From assembly GCF_021730395.1 (NCBI RefSeq), contig NC_069375.1, positions 14,531,001 through 14,595,000 of the forward strand: a stretch of DNA of 64,000 bases, in the 5' to 3' direction. The translations under genes were made by a program, and so were the position numbers. The stretch comes from Mercenaria mercenaria. Its lineage: Eukaryota; Mollusca; Bivalvia; Venerida; Veneridae. The notes below the pieces were generated by a model that was given only the letters and a program-made list of their open reading frames with translations, was not told the DNA's origin and searched no databases. Shown here piece by piece: positions 10,535 to 22,169 of the stretch (positions are counted from its first letter, which is position 1; the number at the start of each line of letters is the position of its first letter).

Positions 10535-12136
10535 GTCATATCACAGAAATAGCCGAAAGACCAATTTAAAAAGCAGGCACCATATCCAATGGGTTAGGGT
10601 GGTATATACCCAAAGCTTTTAAAGCTGGAGTATTGGAACCACCCAAGCCGAAATAGTTAAGCTGAAAAATTAAAAAGTATAAATGCAGTGCTGAACTATC
10701 TGAAGAGATCGAAATATAACAGCTCTGATTGAATTTTTTCGGCCGCCACACGGCACAAACAACGCTGCTGTGATAATAAAAGAAAAAAGTGGAAAACCAC
10801 AGGTCCCCCAACACGGCATAAACGAATAGTAATGAAAGCAACCGTTCACGCCCTCTAGCCCCAGATTGAGTAGAACTCAACATTTACACATGTTATAAGT
10901 ACCAGACATCCGCAGATGTATTCATAAGGCGGTGCACATTGATGCACAGAGTGCAATTCTTTGAAAAGCGGCTCATGGTCCCCAGATAAAGTAATGTCTG
11001 TGCCCTAAACTATAAAACAATGGCAGAACTATACAAACTGGAATTTAGAGAGGAGACCTGATGTAATGGAGCTTGCATACGGGAAGACTTTTCTCGGCCG
11101 CCACTCGGCACAAACAACGCTGCTGTGATAATAAAATAAAAAAGTGGAAAACCACAGGTCGCCCAACACGACATAAACGAAAATGTTGCAGGCTCGGGTT
11201 GATTGAGCCTGTTCATGGACGATAGTGGAAATAAAAGCTACCGTCCACGCCCTCTAGCACCGGGTTGAGCAGAACTCAACATTTACACATGTTATAAGTA
11301 CCAGAATATTATTTAGAGACATCTGCAGATGTATTCATACGGCGGTGCATATGGAACCTTCAATGATGCACAGAGTGCATTCCATGAAAAGCGGCGTATG
11401 GTCCCAAGTTAAAATAATGGCTATGCCCTAAACGAGAAAACAATGGGCAGAACTAAACAAAATAGAATTTAGAGATTGGATTTGAGGTTATGGAGCCTGC
11501 ATATTACAGAAACAGCCAAAGGACAAAATTAAAAAGCAGGCACCATATCCAGCGGGTTAGGGTATACACAAAGCTTTTAAAGCTGGAGTATTGGAACCAC
11601 CCAAGCCGAAATAGTGAAGCTGAAAAATTAAACGTACACTAACACAATGAAGAGATCGAAATATAACATTTTAATACATGTTTACTGTCTATCTATGAAA
11701 GAATAACCAAAAGTCTATTAAGAATAATTTGTTTGTAAAACTCTGATTGTCCCTAGCCGTTAGAACAAATATTGGTGTCTTTATATAAACTATATGACAT
11801 TTACATTAACTTGTGTCATAAGTCAGCCTTTACCTTAAATCTATACAAGTTATAATGATAAATTTGACTTTATCTCTTCAATAAATAGGACTTATGTTCA
11901 AAGTCGTGGTTGATTCAAACTGAAATATGCTCTGAATCAACATCTCAATTACTTTTATACTTTTACATAAAACTTAGAAATAAACAAACATTAAAACAAC
12001 AAATCTCTGAGAAAAGAAGTGAGCGTGGTTAGCAGTAAATAGATAGATAATGAATTAATATATTTATTTGGATATATACTTGTTTCTTTTTCTGTGATTC
12101 TATATTCATTGAGATATATAGCGCCTACCTTTGGAG

Positions 12137-14698
12137 ATGGGTCTGCAATTTGCTCGTGTTATAGTATACACAACTATTATAGCTGTGTTAATAGTGCCAG
12201 TGGTAAGAAGCCTCCCTGTGGGACAGGAAAAGGCAGAAACATCAATGGATATACAGAATGGTGATTCACTTTTTGGACAGATATACTTCAAGTCTTTTGG
12301 TAAGTAAGTGGTGATAAGAGTACAATATTTTCGTGATAAGTGATGTTTTGTTTTATTTTTAATGTTTTGTGGTGGGAATTTTCAAAAATTAAAAACAAAA
12401 TACAGAATATTATAATTACATAATCAGTCAATTCCGGTGTAACAGCTCAGTTTTCTCCAGACAGTTTTTTTCCAGCTGGTCCCCAACCCCCGAGTTTTAT
12501 CCAATATAGGATGGAAATTTCACACCACCCCTTAGTTCTTGTGCATAAAAAGGAGAATATATAAGCTGTAAAATCTCATCAGACAGATTGGCTGAAGGAG
12601 AATGATGAACCAAGGGCAACATTTTAGCACCAAAATACAAAGGGGGAGAGGCTTTGGGAGAACCAGCTAATCAGTTCCTTCCCCATTTTCATATCTATTA
12701 TTATTCATGTATGTAGATAAATACACACTAGGGTGAAGGAACCAATTATTCAGTTTCTTCCCCCTTCACCGTCCATTAATATTCAGACATGTAGATTCAT
12801 ACATACTAGGGATGGGGAAAGAACCATCAAGTCAGTTTCTTCCCCCTTCACCGTCCATTATTATTCAGGTATGTAGATACATACATACTGGTGGGGTGGG
12901 GGATATCTTACAGTCAGTATCTTTCACATTCATTGTCAATTATTATATAGGTACGTAGATACATGCTAATATGATTGTAAGACTGGGGGTGGGGTAGAAC
13001 CAACTAGCCAGTTTCTTCCCCCTTCAGTGTCCATTATCATTCAGGTATGTAGATACGTACATACACACTAGGGGGAACGAACCAACTAGTCAGTTTCTTC
13101 CACCTTCACCGTCTATTATTCAGACATGTAGATACATACAAACTAGGGATGGGGGAAGAACCAACTATTCAATGAGTCAGTTTCTTCCCCTTTCACGTCT
13201 GTTATTCAGACATGTAGGTTCGTTCGGACTAGGGGAAAAGAACCAGCTATTCAGTTTCTTCCCCGTCCACCGTCTATTATTCAGACATGCAAATACATAC
13301 ATACTAGAGGGAAACAACCAACTAGTCAGTTTCTTCTCGCTTTACCATTTTTCTATTCCGACATGAAGATACATACATACCAGGGGGGAAAGAACCAAAT
13401 TGTCTAGGAGATGGGTGGGGTAGGGGGTGGCGGAGAAGCAGCTATTATTATTCAGGTATGATACATATGTATATATTATTTTATACCAGATTTATATAGC
13501 GCCCTTTTTATGATAAACACGTTCGAGGGTGCTTAACATGTACTAACAGAGAAGGAACCAATATCAGTATCTACCATGTATGTACATACTTCAGGCAGAG
13601 GAATGATCCAACTAGTCTGCTTCCTCCCCTTCTCCACTTCCCCATCTATTTATAGGGTAAGTTTTTTCTCGCCCTTTGTTGTGTACAAAAAAATTGATGG
13701 CAAAATTAAAAACAAACAAAGGGAGAGAAAAAATCAACTGGTTTATTTATCTCGTTTTGTAAAAGGAAAACAGTCGGGTAAAAACTTACTGTCGGGGTGG
13801 GGGGGGGGGTGAGGGGGAGGGGAGAAGAGAGAGAGAGAGAAAAACCAACTGTTTTTTTTTCTCTTGTTTGTGTACAGTAACTAAGGAGGAAACAAATAAC
13901 AAGGGGCAAAACCCAACTGGTTTGTTTTTATCCCTTGCTTGTGTACAAAAACTGAGGGTGAAGAACTAACTGGGGGTGCGGGGGGGGGACATAGGTCTGT
14001 TTTCTCTCCCTTCTTTGTGAAAAGAAAAAAAAATAACCACAGGGGAGAAAAGAACAACTGCTCTGATTTTTCTCCCTTGTTGGTGTACAAACGTACGGGC
14101 GAAAAACTAACAGAGGAGGAGAAAAGAACTAGTCATTTTTTCTCCCTTGTTTGCGAAAAGAAAGAAAGTGGGTAAAAACTAAGTAGAACTGGAATGTTTT
14201 TCTCCCGTGTTTGTACACAAAACTAATGGGGAACTAACTAGGGTGGTGAGAAAAAGCCAACCGGTTGACGTTTTCCCCAGGGAAAGAATCAACTACTTGG
14301 TTTTTTTTACCCCGGGGAAGAAATCAACCTGACGTCCCCCCCCCCCCCCACTCACCCCCGTGGAAAAAAACTGACCGGGGAAAAACTGATCGTTACACCG
14401 GGAGAAATACACAGAAATCATATATAGTGTAGACAGTTTTTCAATGTTAAAACATTTATGTTTATATTAGACAACACTTCGTGGGTGAATGTATATATGT
14501 TATTTGTGTGTAGAGGAAGTTTAGATGCTGAAACAACAGCTCAAAACTCTATTTTTAGACAAGTATGTAATGATTACCATTGTATTTATTTTATTTATGT
14601 TATGAATATTCCATTTTCCTTCTCTTTAAGATGACGTCACAACATTTGTACGATCATGGTTCAAAATGCTCACAAGGAAAAGAACAGAAACAGTTTAA
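12137..14698 (+). CDS. Probable two-exon gene for a 76-residue secreted peptide
   Basis: Exon 1 is 12137-12299, exon 2 is 14631-14698, and the phase 1 intron has a GTAAGT donor and a pyrimidine-rich TTCCTTCTCTTTAAG acceptor. The joined frame gives 76 residues and a TAA stop. The start MGLQFARVIVYTTIIAVLIV followed by PVVRS is a convincing signal peptide, with likely cleavage near residue 25. The mature part begins LPVGQEKAETSMDIQNGDS and ends FKMLTRKRTETV, with a TRKR basic site four residues from the C-terminus. There are no cysteines in the mature part. I do not recognise the family. The evidence is the exact phase fit and good splice sites; expression is not shown. It lies between subtilase genes C and A, which raises but does not establish a link with processing at the basic site. 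Confidence 0.5.
12680..13560. repeat. Minisatellite of about 75-95 bp units in the peptide-gene intron
   Basis: Units contain GAACCAACTAGTCAGTTTCT, then a CCCCTTCACCGTC phrase, then TATTATTCAGGTATGTAGAT and a CATACATACTAGGG phrase. About ten diverged copies. The short open frame at 13172-13366 is read through these repeats. Confidence 0.8.
13600..14400. repeat. Second minisatellite in the same intron
   Basis: Diverged units of about 70-95 bp combine ACCAACTG, a TTTTTCTCCCTTGTTTGTG phrase and TACAAAAACT, with G- and C-homopolymer runs (13795-13810, 14336-14350). Open frames on both strands here are low-complexity shadows. Confidence 0.75.
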
Positions 14699-14940
14699 CA
14701 AAAAAGTGGATGACCGGCAGATTATCTAAATTATTTCAGTGCTGTTTATCATTGAATTGAATGTTTCAAACGTTTAATTTAGACATTTCGCAGTTTAGTT
14801 AAAAGTTAATGTTATCGATAGCGAAAGTGGCATAATTCATGAAAGACTCAGTTTATAAATCAATAATGACATTTAAAATATATGAAATGTTCTTTCTTCT
14901 TTTCACATAAATTTTGTGACACACATAATATACTGTACTA

Positions 14941-15276
14941 AGGCGTAAAAAAATTGTTTGTTTCCGGTAGCCCGACCTACCCTAAATTTTTGGCCCAACC
15001 CTAAATGTTTTTATGGCCTTGGAGAATATTTTTTTCAACTTTTTAAAAAGTTGCAAAACTACATTTTTTATGTTTAAAACATGGTCAGGGGTGTTAGAAA
15101 TCAACTTACTGATGCTCTAAAGGCATAATCCCCTTATTTGTATTCATTTATTGACACAAAAATAATTTCCGAAAAGTCTCACTTAATAAAAAAAAATCCA
15201 AAAAAAAATAATTTTCCGACCTACCTACCCTAATTTGTTTGAGCATGTTACCGGAAACAAAGATTTTTTTTAGGCC
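14941..15276. mobile_element. MITE with about 45-bp terminal inverted repeats
   Basis: The left end AGGCGTAAAAAAATTGTTTG, then TTTCCGGTAGCCCGACC, mirrors the right end, whose reverse complement is AGGCCTAAAAAAAATCTTTG, then TTTCCGGTAACATG. A phrase read CCTACCCTAA occurs near both ends. No coding capacity. Confidence 0.65.
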
Positions 15277-16139
15277 TAATCGTTGATGACTGAATAATAT
15301 TACCTCGAAGTATACTTTATACATAACGAATTCTTATGTTTATTTATATTGCGTTCTGTATATATGTATTATGTATTACAAAAATGTTAAAATCACTTGT
15401 ATACAATATACTGCTTTACATACGTGATTAAAATGGTAAACGGTCTTCATACTTAGTTAAATGGGAAACAGAAGATACCTATATGAAATATGTAGAATTT
15501 ATGTTAAAACTTATAGCACACCAACAAGATTTTTCATTTTGACACGGAAGTTTTGGTCACAATACTAAGCTGAAATTGGGAAGAGAGTCATTCAGATACC
15601 TCAAGATACATTGATGATATTTTAAAAATGGACAATTTTCATATTTCAGAAATGGTGAATCACATTTTAGACTTACATTTAACAATTTTTATGGGAATTT
15701 AGAAACTAGAATGTATATGATAAAAGAGACGACTTCAACTTTGACATTGTCATCTGACACCACCTGGACGGATATATCCTCGAGTAACACCATACTGGGC
15801 CTATGTATAGTAACATTATTGTCTTGCAAGAGCTTGCTCAAAAGCAGATTATTTTAATCAATGATATCTAAATCTTACAACATATTTGTTAGAACCATGT
15901 TTGCCACAGCTCGTCCAAATACGAAACAACACTTAATACATTTTAAACTTGTTCGTGTACCCTAGAAACACTTAAGAGATGAAATTATAAAATACGTTCA
16001 ATCAAATAAAGCAGCCATTTTAATCAATTATTTGATAAAATTTAAATACTTATTAAAAGAGAATACAGTTGCAGTGTAGGTTTGATTATTGATCTCTCTG
16101 CTTTTAGACACGACACTTTCCTGTTTGATATTGTGATGC
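15277..16139. other. Unassigned intergenic stretch
   Basis: AT-rich, with no frame of note on either strand. I see nothing in it. Confidence 0.4.
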
Positions 16140-16149
16140 CTTAAGTGTA

Positions 16150-16640
16150 AGGCCCCGCAGGTCCGAATCCAGGGCCGGGGGCCGGGCCCCAAAGTTAGCT
16201 GAAAACTAACTTATACTCATCTAAGACCCCAAAATGCACCAGAAGCCACCATTTCATTTTCCATAAGGAGACCCCCTGACCACCCTAAAATGAGGGGAGT
16301 AACCACATCCGTACCTCAAAATTTAGAACAAATGCACCAGAGGCCACCATTTCATATCTATTTATAAAATTTCGAGGGGGACACCCCGCTGATCCCCCCC
16401 GCTCCCCCCCCCACCCCCCACACACTCTAAAATTAGGGGATTGTCTCCATCTCAAAATTAAGACAAAAAAGCAACAGAGGCCATCATTTCATACTTATAT
16501 TCAAACATTTCCAGCAGGAGACCCCAAACAAGAGCGGAGGGCCCTCTCCAGTACCAACCCCCACTCCACGCTATGCGCCTCATCGGTGACGCCTTCGTTC
16601 CAGCCTGGTGACCCCCAGTCAAATATTTCTGGAGCCGGGC
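16150..16640. repeat. Purine/pyrimidine-skewed repeat with three internal units
   Basis: The phrase CACCAGAGGCCACCATTTCA recurs at about 16238, 16333 and 16471 with small changes, each followed by an ACCCC-rich stretch. It is flanked by GGAGCCGGGCCTGCC at the right and GCCGGGGGCCGGGCCCC at the left. It is probably an old non-autonomous element; class not determined. Confidence 0.5.
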
Positions 16641-17011
16641 CTGCCCTGTGATGATTTTCTCCTACATTATGTATTTAACGAATGAAGGGTGTTGATTTTT
16701 GTCTTTTTGCTTGCGCATTGCCTAGTCCAGCAGTTCTCGCTGCTCTAACGTGTTTGACACTAATGTTAAAGCTTGAGTTAGCAGAGAATTATTTATCATT
16801 TACACAAATTGTCTCGTCCAAAAATTTAATTGATTAAGTGTGGCTGTCATGGCACAAATGTGTCAAACTCCTAGTTCTCTTTACAAAAGTTACTGGCCGT
16901 TCGAAGGCGGTGTCACTATTTTCAGCCGTCCAGTTACATATACGTTATCCTGTATATTGACAGTATAACTTATTCCTCAAAATCCCCCCCCACTTCCATC
17001 CCCACACCCTC

Positions 17012-17079
17012 CTCACACACACACACACGCACGCACGCACACGCACACGCACACGCACACACACACACACACACACACA
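17012..17079. repeat. (CA)n / (CG CA)n microsatellite
   Basis: Run of CACACA with ACGCACGCAC interruptions. Confidence 0.9.
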
Positions 17080-18030
17080 ACTTCCCCCATTTTTATAAAA
17101 ATTTGAAAATCTAAACTTCATTTATACGTTTTTCACACCTATTCTTTATTTCTGTTTCCTCTTTTAAAAGGCGCATCTTCATTTTCCAGCATAATGATTG
17201 TATTGTGGCCCAGATAAATATCCAAGTATATTGATAAAGTCTATTAATTCTGACCTGTCACAACCACCGTATTGTTTTGAGAAAGTGACTGTAACGTCAT
17301 AGTTGTACTGATAAAGATATCGGTTATCGTCAGTACAAGATAAACATTACTCTTGGTTACTGTGATATCCGTGTCGTGTTTTGAAATAGGTGACATGGAT
17401 CTACCAAAATAAACCTGTTTTGAAATGTCGCATTTTTGCTTAATTCGAGAACTTCGTCTTCGTAAGAATAGTCTGAATATTTTTGTATGAACAAGGCCTT
17501 TCTTCGTTTTCTTCACCGGTAATCCTATTCAAAATTTAGTCGTTTACGTTGAAACGCTAAACACAGTGTTAAAGCCAAAACGTCGTACATGTAGAATAAT
17601 GGAATTCTTTCTCTATTATGGAAGTTTGAATAAAAATACAAAATGATGTCCTGAAAGTGTATACTTACCTGTTTTTATTTACATACGTGTTTGTAAACAC
17701 ATTCTGTTTCCAAGTGCATGTATGTTGTATATAAATTCGTAAAGGTTTTCTAAATAGTAAGAGCATATATACGCCGGCATTTTAACACATAGTAGCATGA
17801 TTTTATGATTTTATCTTTATTTGATTTGTGCTTTCTATATTTCGTTTTTGGGTTGTTTTGTTTTTCTCAGGTCTCAGTCCAGTTATTTAATCATTATGTA
17901 TGATTTTATGAATACTTGCCTTACGAAACTGATTTTACAATGTATTTTTCAACACCGGCTTGAACTTGGTACGTCTGAGACATTATACATTTGGGTGTTA
18001 TGGACGCTATACCAGAAGAACATTTTTAAT

Positions 18031-18243
18031 TTAACCCTTATCATGCTAGACGCGATTGATTCTGCCTTTGCGATCAGTGCAGATCAAGATCAGCCTGCAC
18101 ATCCGTGCAGTCTGATCATGATCTGTACTGTTCGCCATTCAGTCGGTATCTTTTTGGTAAGCACCCCTTTTAACAGTTAATGGTACTGTCCAAATTAAAA
18201 GATGGAAAAGTTCATTCTAGAAATTTAGCAGGGTAAGGGTTAA
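18031..18243. mobile_element. piggyBac-like MITE, copy 1
   Basis: Begins TTAACCCTTATCATGCTAGA and ends AATTTAGCAGGGTAAGGGTT plus AA, so the ends are inverted and bordered by TTAA. The family recurs at 23023-23208, 40625-40809 and 56288-56455. Confidence 0.8.
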
Positions 18244-19256
18244 GCTTGAGACTGTATCAGTGTAGTTCTCAATACTTCATGTACGTTGCAAACAAATCAT
18301 ACAAATCAGCAAATAATACCAATGTTCAATGTCAGTACAAAACTGTTTATTTTTATGTTTATAATTAGATTTAACAAATGCTATGTTAGAAAACAGTATC
18401 ATACAAATCTACACAAGACATCATTTTAGTTTATAAAACAGGAAATAGGTATTTACTGGTTAGTTGAGAGTCACTTCAAAACAAGAGAATAATACATAAA
18501 ATCACAGACAAAATATCACAGAAAATGGTATGCAAACACAATATATCATACATAACATCACGTTTCAGAACAATTTTATTAAATGTTAAAATCATCAACT
18601 AATGTGCTAATTTATCTCTGGTCAGCAAAGTACATTTATTTCAGAAGCAGTGTAACACATTTCTAGTGGTCGTTTTAATTAAGTCAGAAAGATGTCATTC
18701 TTTGCTGCATGACCAATCAATTCATCAAATCAAAGAACTATATGACATTGTTTTGCAAACCATGAGGTGAAGATATTTGAAAATCAAATGGTTCTATCTA
18801 TCATAGACTAGCTCCTAGATTATGATATATTTTTTGTAATTTTTATTTTTGAAATCGTGAATATAGCCAGTTTATATCCTATGTCCAAATATAATATTAC
18901 AATCAGTTCTCTGTCAAAATAGACTGGAATTTGTCACTTTTACTTTAGAATAAAAGAAAAATTACAAAAGTTAAAATTTTGTGACAAATTCTTTATTATC
19001 AGTCTAGTGGCTAGTCTATATCTATCAATCTGTCAAATAACCAAATTTATGATGAGAATCTAGTCTAATTTTAGAGCCAACGTGATTGAAATTTTATTCA
19101 ATTAAAATATTTTGTGTTTCAACCAAATTTAATCAAATCAAAGTGGTCATAAATCAGCCTGGACTTCACCTTTTAAACCAAAGTTTCATTATTTCGCGCG
19201 ACCAAAACACGCGATGTCCAAAAAGGTTCGCGCTGAAAAATACTATGATTACAACC
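18244..19256. other. Unassigned intergenic stretch
   Basis: AT-rich and without coding signal; nothing recognised. Confidence 0.4.
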
Positions 19257-21322
19257 TTAAAATATGGCGTGTAATGTGTTGCAATATTATGTCTTCTATA
19301 ATTATTGTCTATCTTTATATATTTATTCAATGTCTTAAAATACTTATTGTAAAACAGAAATATTTTTTCAATGTTTTCATATATTTTTTCTATCTTTTGA
19401 AATATATTTTGTAAAACTAAAAAACATCTGCAATGCGACAAATATGTATTCAATGTTTTCAAATTATTTATTCAATCCTACAAAATATTTATTGCAAAAA
19501 AAATATATTTGTTCAATAAAACAAAAATATTTATTGTATGTCACAAAATATTTATTTATTTTTATTCAATCCTACAAAATTTTTGTTCGATGCAACAATA
19601 ATAATTTTGTGTAAAACGTAAATATTCATTCTATTTGTTCAGAAGAAGTCTGGGTAAATTGCTTTTTTGTGGACATCCCTATTCTGCGGCCATGCGGCCA
19701 TATCAGCTGCCAATCTGCGCGCATTTTATTACCTCAATGATAGAACAATTCTTTTATGCTTATCACTGATTTCATCAGTATAAAACGTTAGGGGGTATAG
19801 ATCTTATCATCGAGGATATACCAAAGAAGAGCTCCGCCAAGTGGGGCAATAAACGTCCGAAAGGTTATATCAGAGGAGGTGGAGGGCAACATTTAAAGAA
19901 AAAGCATATTTAAAGAATTATTTTTGGTAGGGCATGTGAGGGGGTGGGAGGGGAGGGGGAGAAGGGTGTGTGTGCGCGGTGCTGGTGACAGGGGACAGCT
20001 TGCTAATAAAGAGCAAGAAACTAAATGAAAAAAAAATGGGGGTGTGGGGGTAGGTGGGGGGTTGGGGGTTGGGGGTGGGGCGTGACATAATACTAAATGG
20101 CAAGAAGCTAAATGAAAAAAAGAAAAACAAAATTGTTGGGGCGGGGGAGGGGTCAATGTAGACTGGGGGTGGGGCTGTATATGAAAAAAAAAGTTTTTTT
20201 GGTGGGGCGGAGGGGTGCAATGTAGATTGTTGCAGTCTGCATCAACACCTGCCTATATTCCTAGTTTCAAGTCAATACCTTTAATAGTTTTCAAGTTATG
20301 CTCTGGACATGAAATATGATGGGCAGATTTGACCTTGCTGTGACCTTGACCTTTGACCTACCACCCTGGTTCATGCACTCTGCACATCGTCTCATCACCA
20401 CCTACCTACATCCCAAGTTTGAAGTCAATACCTTGAATGGTTAATAAGTTATGCTCCGGACACGAAATAAAACATACAAATTTGATCTTTGAGCTCAATT
20501 TGTGACCTTGACCTTTGATCTACGAGCCGGTTCAAGTGCTCTGCACATGGTCTCATCGCCACCTACCTACATGCCAAGTTTGAAGTCAATACCTTGCATG
20601 GTTATTTAGCTATGCTCCGGACACGAAATATGATGGGTCAGTTTTGACCTTTTAGCTCAGTTTGTGACCTTGACCTTTGACCTACAGAGCCGGTTTAAGT
20701 GCTCTGCACATCGTCTCATCGCCATCTACCTATATGCCAAGATTAAAGTCAATAACTTTAATGGTTATAAAGTTATGCTCCTGACACGAATTATGACCGA
20801 CGGACAGACAGACAGACGAATAGACGGACGCACGCGGCAGCACATAATACGTCCGTTTTTTCAAAACGGGCGTATTAATAAAATGCGCCGCAGTTGGCCT
20901 CAATATAGCAATTTACTCAGAATTACCCAAAATTCTTTCGAACAAATATTTTTAAGCAGATAGAAAAAATATTTACGTTTTACACAAAATTATTATTGTT
21001 GCATCGAACAAAAATTTGTAGGATTGAATAAAAATATTAAATTTTAGAATAAATATTTCGTGATATACAATAAATATTTTTATTTTGCAAAAAATATTTT
21101 GTAGGATCGAATAAATAAATTGAAAACATTTCATAAATATTTTGTCGCATTGCAGATTTTTTCAGTTTTACAATAATTATTTCAAAAGAGAAAATATATA
21201 TGAAAGCATTGAAAAAATATTTCTGTTTTACAATAAGTATTTCAAGACATTGAATAAATATATAAAGATAGACAATAATTATAGAAGATATAATATTGCA
21301 ACACATTACACGCCATATTAAA
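19257..21322. mobile_element. 2.1-kb foldback element with about 380-bp inverted arms
   Basis: The left arm (19257-19640) and right arm (20945-21322) are inverted copies. The ends read AATATGGCGTGTAATGTGTT followed by GCAATATTATGTC on each side, and both arms continue with CAATAAATATTT-type subrepeats. The centre carries G-rich and A-rich tracts (19920-20220), then three copies of TGACCTTGACCTTTGACCTA spaced 162 bp apart (20341, 20503, 20665). There is no transposase frame, so it is non-autonomous. Confidence 0.75.
20320..20815 (+). repeat. Three 162-bp tandem units with TGACCTTGACCTTTGACC
   Basis: Each unit has TGTGACCTTGACCTTTGA, then CTCTGCACATCGTCTCATC, then CAAGTTTGAAGTCAATACCT, then TTATGCTCCGGACACGAAAT. 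The last unit ends in a GACGGACAGACAGAC run. It lies inside the foldback element. Confidence 0.85.
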
Positions 21323-21561
21323 ACAATCTTCATATTAGTGTTGTAAACAAGTATAGATATATAGTTCAGTATCCAACAGTCAGGACATATATAATCAGTT
21401 AATGATATAAATAGCAGTTATATCTATTCAAATATCTATTTTTATCTATTTCAACACGCTATACTGTGTCAACATAATAAGGGTATGTTGACACATCATA
21501 GTAGAATGTCCCTAAATTAAATACGGCACGCGAAATTGAAAAATCAAGCAACAGCATCATA

Positions 21562-21567
21562 TTTATT
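21562..21567 (-). promoter_or_regulatory. Candidate poly(A) signal of gene A
   Basis: AATAAA on the minus strand, about 370 bp after the gene A stop. It is the first good hexamer I noticed; weak evidence on its own in AT-rich DNA. Confidence 0.3.
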
Positions 21568-21939
21568 AACCAGTAATATTTTGTCTTATATATTAAGTGT
21601 AGTATTTGTTTTTGTTATTTCTGACCCACAGTTATAATGGTTTTCATATGTGCTATCGAAACCGTTAGAAATGCAAAAATAATAATTTCATCGAGTTCAC
21701 AGCAACATATGACAATTCAACCACAATTAAATTTTCAACCACTAATGGAACAAAACAAGGATTTTCCGAACAGTTTTTACCCAAAATATCTGAGATTCAT
21801 AAAGGAAAATCCCCGTCTAAAGTTTTTTATCAATTCAAACTCACAGGATATGGTTTTCAGAAGATAGAATTCTTAATTAGATTAGCCAATGTTCACCAAA
21901 TACCTGACAATGTGAATTTAGAATCAAATAGGAAGTGTG

Positions 21940-22169
21940 TTAACGAGAGTTTTTAAAATGACTATTTCCGTTCTCATGCGGCTTGTAATCACAGTAACCA
22001 TTCTGGCTGATCGGATTAATTTTTGCGATCAAAACTTTCTTCAACATGAGAACAAATAATGGAGCAGTTATTGCTATCCCAGATGCTATTCCACCAAACA
22101 ACGAACCGGCGATGATACCGCCACTTGGCCCTGTGTCTTCCGATCCTATTTCATCATTGCTGTATTGAC
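21940..22169 (-). CDS. Gene A last exon: membrane helix, cytoplasmic tail and stop
   Basis: Phase 1 acceptor TTTCAG, 75 residues and TAA. A polar stretch (GQYSNDEIGSEDTGPSG) is followed by a 26-residue helix (GIIAGSLFGGIASGIAITAP, LFVLML), then KK and a 33-residue tail containing NGYCDYKP. The arrangement is type I, with the protease domain outside or lumenal. Confidence 0.85.

Larger units (their letters stand above)
7040..11665. repeat. Tandem array of a long repeat (about four copies), interrupted by two insertions
   Basis: A unit of several hundred bases recurs near 7040-7440, 8620-8757 with 9247-9440 and 10535-10740, 10790-11060, and 11095-11665. Landmarks repeated in order are TGGAAAACCACAGG, GAACTCAACATTTACACATG, ATTCATACGGCGGTGCACAT, GAAAAGCGGCGTATGGTC and CTGAAGAGATCGAAATATAAC. 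The second copy is split by a SINE (8758-9246) and an inverted-repeat element (9441-10534). A related fragment occurs at about 23590-23660. The array starts just upstream of gene C exon 1 and so may overlap its promoter. Confidence 0.75.

Noticed and set aside
17244-17516. 90-codon minus-strand frame beginning MKKTKKGLVHTKIFRLFLRR
   Set aside because: No signal peptide, domain, splice partner or neighbour link; it could be chance in a gene-poor stretch. I could not exclude a small orphan gene.
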